From the NCBI GenBank assembly GCA_002682825.1, contig NOKP01000004.1, positions 2,539,607 through 2,603,606 on the forward strand: 64,000 nt of DNA, given 5' to 3'. The position numbers were made by a program, and so were the translations under genes. The notes beneath the pieces were generated by a model, which was not told the DNA's origin, did not search any database, and was given only the letters and a program-made list of their open reading frames with translations. Positions 56,482 through 64,000 of this stretch are shown one piece after another. Within the stretch, counting starts at the first letter, position 1. The number at the start of each line of letters is the position of its first letter. This DNA is from Neonectria sp. B-13. Its lineage: Eukaryota > Ascomycota > Sordariomycetes > Hypocreales > Nectriaceae.

Positions 56482-59355
56482 ATGAGCGGACGAGTCTTCG
56501 CCGCTGGGCTGCGGCCTCTGACTCGGCGCGCCACTGTCCATCCCGTTCGACATCTCCATCGCCATCCCACAGGCGGACTCCTTCAGGCCGATGCCGCAAT
56601 CCGCGCAACCCGGAAGCGCATGTGGTATGGGGGCAACTCCTTCCACAATGCCGTCACTGCGCGGAATGCCTCGTTCGCCCGCTTCCTACCCAAGCTGCTC
56701 GTCAAGTTCGTCCGAGTGCCCGCCATGTTCGGCGGCCTCGCCATCGGCGCCTTCGCTTGGGTACAATATCAAGCCGCCCGTATGTTATTTCATGCCGAAA
56801 AGTTTTGCCAGTTCAACCGCTAACCCATCCTACAGAGGCTGGAACTTTTGCTATCAATATCTTCAACACGACCAAGGATACCGTCTCCAACACCGCCTCG
56901 ACCCTCTTTGGAGGAGCTAAGGACGTAGCCGATCAGACAATGCGAGGCTGGGAAAGCACAAAGGAACAGATTGCGGTTCCCGACTGGTTGCAAAAGGTTC
57001 TTCGACTCAACGAAGGCGATACCACTAGCGGCTCCGGAGGCCCAGGCGGTGACGGTGATCCGAAGCAGAGCAACAGCGGCGCTGCCGCTCTTGCGGGTGC
57101 CTCGGTTGCCGCCTATGGATACGACAAGTCTGCTGAGGAGGACAACCGAAACTTTGACGAGGTTGCCAAAGATGACCAGATGATGGTCCTAACGAAGAAG
57201 ATGATTGAGATCCGTAGCATCCTGCAAAAAGTCGGCCAGTCCAGTACCTTGACTCTCCCGTCAATTGTTGTCATTGGCTCCCAGTCCTCAGGCAAGAGCT
57301 CTGTCCTGGAGGCCATCGTCGGCCATGAGTTCCTCCCTAAGGGTACCAACATGGTCACTCGCAGACCTATCGAACTGACCCTGGTCAACACCCCGTCGTC
57401 CAAGGAGGAGTATGGCGAATTCCCCGACCTCGGTCTCAGACGAATTTCGGATTTTGGTTCTATTCAGAGGACGCTCACCGAGCTCAACATGGCTGTGCCA
57501 GACTCTGAGTGTGTCTCCGACGACCCGATTCACCTCACGGTGTACTCCCCCAACGTCCCCGATCTGTCTCTCATCGATCTTCCGGGATACATTCAAGTTG
57601 TAGGACAAAACCAGCCTCTCCAACTGAAGCAGAAAATCACCGAGTTATGCGACAAGTACATTCAAGCTCCGAACGTCATCCTCGCCATCTCGGCAGCTGA
57701 CGTCGATTTGGCCAACTCTACGGCCCTCCGTGCGTCACGAAGAGTCGATCCTCGGGGCGAACGAACGATTGGTGTCATTACCAAGATGGATCTAATTGAC
57801 CCTATTCGGGGTGCATCTATCCTGAATGACCAGCAGTATCCTCTCAGATTGGGCTATGTTGGTGTCGTCTCGAGGGCTCCGCAATCCCAGGGCCTGTTCA
57901 AGAAGGGCCCAACCAACCTGCTGTCAGCCATTGCCAAGCAGGAAAATGCATTCTTCTCGTCCCACCCCCTAGAGTACGGTAATGAGGCTGGAGTCAATGT
58001 TGGAACGACGACGTTGCGCAAGAAGCTCATGCACGTCCTAGAACAGACTATGTCTTCTAGCCTTCAAAGCACCAGCGATGCTATCCGGCAAGAGCTAGAA
58101 GAGGCCACCTACGAGTTCAAGGTGCAATACAATGACCGCCCGCTCTCGGCTGAGTCGTATCTTGCTGAGAGCTTGGATGCATTCAAGCACTCGTTTAAGC
58201 AGTTTGCTGAGGAGTTCGGTCGACCCCAGATGCAGGAGCTGCTGAAGCATGAGCTAGACCAGAAGGTTCTCGACTTGCTTGCAGCTAGATACTGGAATAA
58301 GCCTATTGGCGACCTGGTAGCGGCAAAGCCCGGCCTTGACAATCTCGCCGATTTACCCAAGGCTGAACCAGATTCACTCTACTGGCACCGACAGCTAGAT
58401 GCCTCCACATCGGCATTGACGAAACTGGGAGTTGGACGCCTAGCGACGACGGCAGTCTCCTCTTCGATTCAGGGACACATCGATTCCCTTGTCAGCAACT
58501 CCACCTTCGCAAGCCACCCCTTTGCTCGAGAGGCCATAATGGAAGCAGCTTCCACGATTCTCAATGAGAGGTTCTACAGCACTAGTGATCAGGTGGAGAA
58601 CTGCATCAAGCCGTACAAGTTCGACATTGACATCGAGGACCGAGAATGGTCCCAGGGCCGTGAGCACGTGGGCGGCGTTCTGAAGAAGGAGTTGCAGGAC
58701 TGTGAAGCTGCCCTCAAGAACCTCGAAAGCAATGTTGGCGGTCGACGGAAGTTGAAGGAAGTCATGACCTTCGTGGATAAAGCGCGCAAGGGTGACATTA
58801 TCGTCGAAGGCGACGGGCGGAGCGGCGCTGGTGGCTTCAGTGCAGCCCTCCTCGGCAAAGGTACGCAAAGGCCTTGGAGCCCACAATTACAAACGCAGTG
58901 CTAACAAGAAACCAGGGCGCGAGGCTGTTTTCCTCCGTGATAGAGCCGACATAATCAAGATGCGACTGTTTGCGGTCAAGTCCAAGCAATGCGCGACCTC
59001 CAAGAACAAGTACTACTGCCCCGAGGTTTTCCTCGACGCTGCAGCGACGAAGTTGGCATCCACCGCGGTTCTCTTCCTCAACGTGGAACTCCTCTCCGAG
59101 TTCTACTACAATTTCCCCCGAGAGCTGGATCTCCGCCTAGGTCGGCATCTGTCCGAGGAAGAGATTGAAAAGTTTGCCAAGGAAGACCCCAAGATCCGTC
59201 GACATCTTGAGGTTATCCGGCGGAAGGAACTCCTCGAGTTGGTTCTCGGCAAGATGGAGAGCCTGCGACAACTCGAGGGCCTCGAGCGAGACCGACAGGC
59301 AGCTGGCTCCAAGCGAGAGGCCGCAAAGGAGCGTGGTCGATGGGGCTTGTTCTGA
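56482..59355 (+). CDS. MGM1: Mitochondrial dynamin-like GTPase MGM1 (OPA1 orthologue)
   Basis: Exons 56482-56779, 56836-58860, 58916-59355; predicted 920 aa. Arg-rich mitochondrial presequence, first transmembrane helix at ~78-100 (VPAMFGGLAIGAFAWVQYQA), then a second, weaker hydrophobic Ala/Gly segment at ~180 (GAAALAGASVAAYGYDKS), where rhomboid protease Pcp1 cuts the yeast protein. GTPase motifs: GSQSSGKSSVLEAI at ~244, DLPG (SLIDLPGYIQVV), TKMD (GVITKMDLIDP). Middle and GED-like C-terminus (FLRDRADIIKMRLFAVKSKQ, YYCPEVFLDAAATKLASTAV). Fuses inner membranes and shapes cristae. Both introns are short (56, 55 bp) and phase-consistent. The end, RWGLF, follows a coiled coil. Confidence 0.95.
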
Positions 59356-60227
59356 GGCATTCCGACACGCGCCAGCCGCCACGAGATATGATACATCGGG
59401 AGTTACGGGAGTCGTTTCTCTTTGGGATTAGATTTGTACTGGGGGGGCATTTCCCTCCTGGCGGACGCTGGGGACGGTCCCGTCCGTCTCCTTCGTCTTT
59501 GGCCTTTGCCTGTGTCCTCGAAGCCTACTTCGGGTTCTAGGAGAACGAGCATGTTGTTGCGCTAGTTGGCGACTGATGTTTTTCGTGCATGTAAGGATAC
59601 CCTCCTCAACTCAACAATTCATGTTTGGATTCATGCTGGATCCAGGTGTGGATTTCGCGCAAGGCAGTCAATTGAATTGAATCCTTTTAATTCATACGAA
59701 AGTCCCAGTTGAGGCCATGAACACTAAGTGAAGCTCCTGTAACCCCGCGTCAATGACTGGCTGAACATCCAACGTGGGTTGCGTTCTTATCGCGAACATC
59801 TACGTTAAGCTAAAATGGGCAAATCCGTGGAAATGCCCCACTTCATATTATGACCCCCTGGCATCCCGTAGTCTAATTGTTAGTACACATCCGCTCACCT
59901 CCTAGTCTACTAGGTCACAGGATAACAGCAACTTCAAGCCTTCTTTCATCATTAAGATCATATCAAAAAGAAAATCGGGTTAGTTGCCAGGGCATATTAG
60001 AGTATTTAGCGTTTGAGTTATGGGTAGGTTTTATTAAAGCGTTAGGTCAACCATAGAATATATATCTTCCTATTAATGTTGTGACTCGTAACATTGATTT
60101 TGGATAGCGTATGTAGATGTTAGGGATTGCACGTAAATGTTCTGGTAGTCTTTATCAATCCCATCACAGTGTAGCATTATGTTCATCAATTACTGAATAT
60201 CAAACAAAGTCGTATTTTCTTTCTTCC
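59356..60227. other. 3' flanks of MGM1 and ZRG17, AT-rich part with tRNA-like fragment
   Basis: 872 bp between convergent stops. From about 59640 on, AT content rises sharply. At 59863-59900 a piece like the 5' half of a tRNA (CCCGTAGTCTAATTGTTAG) is followed by sequence that does not fold into the rest of a tRNA. No ORF. Confidence 0.45.
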
Positions 60228-61889
60228 TTAGGTACTCCTATCCGTAGTCATCTGTAATGTCACTTCCCATCGAGTATTGCCGCCGTGGCCGTACCCCCCG
60301 CCCAAGCGGTTCTGGATCAAGCCCGTGATGCGATAGCGCAGCTTGCTGAGGGACATCTCATCGTAGCCCTTGACGACGCTGAGCTTGAGGTTGGCCATGC
60401 AGAGGCCGTAGTGAACTTGCCAGAACTGGGCGTCGTCGATGGAGACGATGCTAGGTTCGGACTCGATTTCTTGCAGAACAGCGGAGACGCCGAGATTTCC
60501 ATCGCTGCCGCCGTAGGACATGAGGAGCATGAGGCCCTGGGCGACAGCCAGGCGCATGCCAAGGCTGAACATGGCGAAGGCGATGACGGCGCAGATGAGG
60601 CGGTCAAGCCAGGTGTAAAGGGAAATGGAGAGCAGGGGCAGCAGGGCGATGAGGGCAGAGAAGGAAAGGGTGAGGAAGTGAAAGGGGTTGGAAAGGACGC
60701 TGGGTAGCGAGGCGAGGTAGGAGACCTTCATGAGGCGGGCGATGCGAGCGTGGTTGCGGAGGCCGTATGCCGATACGAGGGTGCTGATAATGGCGGCGCC
60801 GCATACGAAATCGATAGAAGTGTCGGGTCCTTCGCCGTGTTCGTGGCCATGATGGGCCTCATGGTTACCAAGGGACTCGAGGAAGTGCTTGAGGGTGTGG
60901 GAGACGAGGTCAAAGCCACCAAAGAGGAGGAAGATGGACATGGCAAAGCCAGCGAGCACCTCGGCCCTCTCGAGGCCGAAGGGATGGCGAATGCTACTCC
61001 GGCGCCAGACATCGAAGTTGCCGAGGACATCGACAACGACGCACACGGCAGCACTACCAGCGTCGAAGAATACGAGGTGCGACAGCGCTGTGGTGGCGAG
61101 GGAGCCGTCGGAGCGGAAGAAGACGTACGTGGCGACAGCGAGATGGCAGAGGCTCCAATACAGGTGAATGCGCTGGTCCTTGGTCATGCTCTTCCAGGCT
61201 TCCTTGACGGTAGGGATTGGGAGGGAGGCGGGTAGGACGGGCGGTGGCCTCGGCGGTGGCTCTTGGAAGATTTGGTGCTGGCTAGAGATGCTGCTATGCT
61301 TGTATCTGTGGCCACGACGTTGGCCGATATTCTGATCAGAGAGGAGGCGTTAGCAAGCGGCGCGATGGTATCTGGAGGAACGGAGATGGAGGGGGGGGGG
61401 GACTGAGATAGGGATACGTACCGACTTGACGGGACCTGTCGATATAACCTGGGTCTTGAAGTTGAAGGGACTCGGAGCGTGGGAAGGGATGGTTGGGCTC
61501 AAGGTGGCCGCATCACCGGCGTCGGCGCCGTCGGGGCCCATGGCGATGGTAGGGACGGAGGTGGACGTGGGAGGCAAGAGGAGATTCGAGGTAGAATAGA
61601 TGTTGACGACGTCGGGTTCGGGCTCGAGGTTGAAGCTGAGGTTTATGTCAGAGTCGATGTTGATGGGCTCGGGGTCGTCACGGAAGTTGTGATGGTATCC
61701 GTCGCGATTGTCGTCGTAGTCGCCGTGGCTCTCGTCTTGATTCTGGCCCTGATTGTGGTCCTGATTCTGATCCCAGTCCCGGCCGTGGTCGTGATCTTGA
61801 TCGTAGACGTCGACAACAACTCTCGGCGGGGTGGAGATCGGGATCTGGAGCTGGCGACGACCTGGATGGCCCGGATGGCCCGACTCCAT
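60228..61889 (-). CDS. ZRG17: Cation-diffusion-facilitator zinc transporter, Zrg17 type
   Basis: Exons 61889-61422 and 61331-60228 (intron 90 bp with an internal G-run); predicted 523 aa. The N-terminal ~155 residues are disordered, with an Asp/His/Gln-rich segment at ~30-70 (DQDHDHGRDWDQNQDHNQ) that may bind metal. From ~205 the transporter core: ALSHLVFFDAGSAAVCVVVD, HPFGLERAEVLAGFAMSIFL, a His loop (NHEAHHGHEHGEGP), FVCGAAIISTLVSAYGLRNH, LSISLYTWLDRLICAVIAFA and a cytosolic C-terminal domain (SVVKGYDEMSLSKLRYRITG). HPFGLERAEVLAGF is the CDF signature. In yeast, Zrg17 pairs with Msc2 to move zinc into the ER. The usual zinc-site HxxxD pair in helices 2 and 5 looks incomplete, as known for the Zrg17 partner. 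Confidence 0.8.
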
Positions 61890-62734
61890 GTGCGGCTACC
61901 GAAAAAGGGGAAGCGCCGTGCTATCCCTGGACAGATGGCCGGAGGAGGCTAAGAGGAGTTGTGGCTGGGCATTGACTTTGAATTGTCTCACTATTCTGTT
62001 CCCGAATCCCCAGCGACGGAGAACTGGGGGGTGGAGGCAGCTTCGCGCGATGCGAGGGGCGGAGATCTCGACGGAGACGGCAGATGCAGCGTTGACGTCG
62101 CGTCGGCAGGGCCGCGATGGGAGACCTGTTGGACCGGATGGAGGCTTGATTTGAGCCCGGGTGCTTAGATCCCGCGTCACACAGATACTACGCCCTCCAC
62201 CGCCCACGGGGCACTGGGGCATCTCCTTCAGGGGGGGTTCAGTCACTGCAACAAGCCGCTGGACTGCTATGGCTCACTGCGTTCTAGCCTCCCCCTCCCC
62301 TGGACAGATTGGGTACCTGGGTCCCTAGTCACATTACGCCGCGGTGGGTGGCGTCGCGGGCCACATCAGCCTCATCGTCAATTCATTGATAGACGGCTAG
62401 ACTACACATTATCCATGCCACATCATCCAGTCTACGAATATTGCCGTTCAGTGCATCCGGTCTCGTCAACGCCAGGAACAATTTGATAATCAATCTACTT
62501 CCCTTTCATCTAACACTCGACACCAATCGCAGCCACCAAATATCAAACGACCGCTACTGGATCAGCAACCGAGCTCCCCACTATGGTGGATTGCGACCTT
62601 CGTCCGCTGCATCGATCGACCCTGTTCCAAACTCGAAATCCTTCCTACGCGCCTCCTTGCGCCTGCGCCAACGCCAACGCCAACGGTCCGTGAGCTGTCC
62701 GCAGTACTCCCGTCGCCCGCCTGCGAACACCACC
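61890..62734. promoter_or_regulatory. Shared leader/promoter region of ZRG17 and the next gene
   Basis: 845 bp between divergent starts. The reading frame of the downstream gene stays open upstream from 62441, but no family-like sequence is found before 62735, so this is taken as leader. Confidence 0.4.
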
Positions 62735-63769
62735 ATGGAGGGCACCGGTCGAGTCCAGCACGATGGCTCTCCAACGTCACCAACTCCGTCTCCCTCCCAC
62801 CGAAGGGCACCCTCTGGCTCTGGCCTCCTGTCTCGGTTCCCCTTCATGAAGTCCTCGCAAGACTCCAAGCCCAGGCCAGACCGCAACGTCACCGACTCAA
62901 CGCCTGCCGCCTCTCGGTCGACCCCTCGTGCATCTTCCGCCATCGTTCAGCAGCAGGTAAAGACTCGCCGCCGCAGAGGATCCCTTAGGAAGGTCGCGCT
63001 GCTCGGCCGTGGAGCTCAGCGCGAGAAGAAGGAGAGCAAGCAATTGACCATCAACACCTCACACGCTGCTGCGTTTGGTCTCGATCCCACGACCACCACC
63101 CAGACCCAGAGCCCAGAGCAACTTACGCCTGTGGATTACGATAACGGCCTGGCACCCACACCGCATCCTGCGACCGACTCGTTCCCTGCAACAAGCAGCG
63201 TCGTCGAGCCGTCCAGGGTTCCCACGTTGCCCACGAACAGCTCGGCATCGCAACCGGACCAAGATACCCACGGCTCATATACATCTACCGACGAGGAGGA
63301 TATGCTCCAAATCCCCAAAGACTCAGCTGCCCTGAGGCAGAGCCTAGCCATGACTCCTGGACCGGACTCCTACTTTGGAGGCCTCGGCGCCGATACAACA
63401 CAAAGGCGGAGGTCCATTCACAGGGCGAAATCGCCCCTGTCTTACAGCGGGCTTTCCACGAGCACGCTCCCGGTGCACGACACCGAATGGGATTACTCGG
63501 ACACGGAGTGGTGGGGATGGGTGGTGCTGTGCGTGACATGGTTTGTCTTCGTCATTGGGATGGGCTCCTGCTTCGATGTCTGGAGTTGGGCGTGGGACGT
63601 GGGCAAGACGCCATACGCACCACCGGAGCTGGAAGACGACCCTACCTTGCCGGTTGTGGGATACTACCCGGCGCTGATAATTTTGACGGGCATCATGGCC
63701 TGGGTCTGGGTGTTGACGGCGTGGGTTGGGATGAAGTACTTCCGGCACGCCAAGATCAGCGGCGACTGA
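62735..63769 (+). CDS. Two-transmembrane fungal protein resembling PIG-Y/Eri1 at its C-terminus, putative
   Basis: From the ATG at 62735 (CACCATGG context): 344 aa; the frame is open up to an ATG at 62441 (442 aa). Residues 1-~255 are disordered Ser/Pro/Thr with a basic cluster (VKTRRRRGSLRKVALLGRG). The C-terminal ~85 residues hold two membrane helices: EWWGWVVLCVTWFVFVIGMG, and GYYPALIILTGIMAWVWVLT followed by AWVGMKYFRHAKISGD. The two-helix layout and the end W-x-G-x-K-x-F-R-H resemble PIG-Y, a tiny subunit of the GPI-GlcNAc transferase (yeast Eri1). This rests on remembered similarity over ~15 residues, so it is a hypothesis; otherwise an unnamed conserved fungal membrane protein. Confidence 0.65.
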   Translation: MEGTGRVQHDGSPTSPTPSPSHRRAPSGSGLLSRFPFMKSSQDSKPRPDRNVTDSTPAASRSTPRASSAIVQQQVKTRRRRGSLRKVALLGRGAQREKKESKQLTINTSHAAAFGLDPTTTTQTQSPEQLTPVDYDNGLAPTPHPATDSFPATSSVVEPSRVPTLPTNSSASQPDQDTHGSYTSTDEEDMLQIPKDSAALRQSLAMTPGPDSYFGGLGADTTQRRRSIHRAKSPLSYSGLSTSTLPVHDTEWDYSDTEWWGWVVLCVTWFVFVIGMGSCFDVWSWAWDVGKTPYAPPELEDDPTLPVVGYYPALIILTGIMAWVWVLTAWVGMKYFRHAKISGD

Positions 63770-63895
63770 GAGACTCGCGATGGGAGGATAGACGCAGAGT
63801 CGCGGGACCAGAGAAGAAGCCAACACTTTATTGGCTGCAACAATCTCTCTTTCATCGACATTCTCCTCATCCTTCTCCTTTCTACCAGCCAGCCC

Positions 63896-64000
63896 CTATG
63901 TCGGAACTCTCAAGATCACTTTGTGCAAGGCGCCATCGGGGACCAACACAACGTAGCTGGTCACGGCGTAGTCCGCCCAATAGTCGACGGCATGGCCCAG
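63896..64000 (-). CDS. 3' end of an unidentified protein-coding gene
   Basis: Minus-strand frame open from the window edge to TAG at 63896-63898: 34 residues, including HAVDYWADYAVTSYVVLVP and ending HKVILRVPT. It runs against the previous gene (stops 126 bp apart). Protein-like hydrophobic/aromatic composition, but too short to name; it could also be an intron-containing last exon. Confidence 0.4.
   Translation of the reverse strand: MGHAVDYWADYAVTSYVVLVPDGALHKVILRVPT

Noticed and set aside
5189..64000. Biosynthetic gene cluster or integrated virus/transposon
   Set aside because: No polyketide/peptide synthetase, transposase, reverse transcriptase, integrase or viral polymerase motif was found in any frame I read.

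Overview
The window is nuclear DNA of a filamentous ascomycete, most likely a sordariomycete. The evidence is short (51-160 bp) GT-AG introns with CTRAC/CTAAT-type branch sites, a full set of recognisable fungal orthologues (Set1, SCAP, Spb1, Mgm1, AP-3 delta, tropomyosin, Trm112, Zrg17), and the typical exon structure and protein lengths. Identifications come from reading translated sequence and recalling family features; no search was run. The species cannot be named. Two runs of exactly 100 N (31393-31492 and 51057-51156) are scaffold gaps, and the second follows 93 consecutive G, so the assembly is unreliable there.

Layout. 1-7.9 kb: COQ10 (partial, -), AP-3 delta APL5 (+) and an F-BAR/DEP/RhoGAP protein (-). 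7.9-12.7 kb: a gene-poor accessory stretch with a GA microsatellite, a ~14.5-bp degenerate tandem array, a secreted Ser/Thr-rich protein (-) and a small protein with two GRF-type zinc fingers (+). 13-23.4 kb: compact housekeeping block in alternating convergent/divergent pairs: membrane dipeptidase (+), mitochondrial uS13 (-), ER cyclophilin B (+), TRM112 (+), BIG1 (-), RRP17/NOL12-type protein (+), tropomyosin (-) and a securin-like protein (+). 25.4-29.4 kb: SET1 histone H3K4 methyltransferase (+). 30-30.8 kb: a conserved protein of unknown function (-). 30.8-36.6 kb: no gene found; simple repeats and gap 1. 36.6-42 kb: DUF4202 protein (-), SANT/Myb-like protein (+), divergent 14-3-3-like protein (-). 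42-46.1 kb: no gene, low-complexity repeats. 46.1-49.7 kb: SCAP (-). 49.7-52 kb: leader/promoter of SCAP, poly-G and gap 2. 52-64 kb: JMJD7-like JmjC hydroxylase (+), SPB1 (-), MGM1 (+), ZRG17 zinc transporter (-), a two-TM protein resembling PIG-Y/Eri1 (+) and the 3' end of an unidentified gene (-).

The genes are not one pathway. Themes are ribosome/translation (uS13m, TRM112, RRP17, SPB1), secretory pathway and membranes (AP-3, cyclophilin B, BIG1, SCAP, ZRG17, possible PIG-Y), mitochondria (COQ10, uS13m, MGM1), cytoskeleton/mitosis (RhoGAP, tropomyosin, securin-like) and chromatin (SET1).

The strongest unusual signals are at the RNA level. (1) The AP-3 delta start codon appears to be split by an intron (AT|G), and in uS13m the first coding exon is only the ATG. 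(2) Cyclophilin B can end either in a soluble HVEL tail or, if a 96-nt terminal intron is removed, in an in-frame transmembrane anchor. (3) SET1 intron 1 and exon 2 form a perfect 14-bp inverted repeat whose loop holds the branch site and 3' splice site. (4) A 9-mer TACGAAGTA/TACTTCGTA occurs six times, always outside genes.
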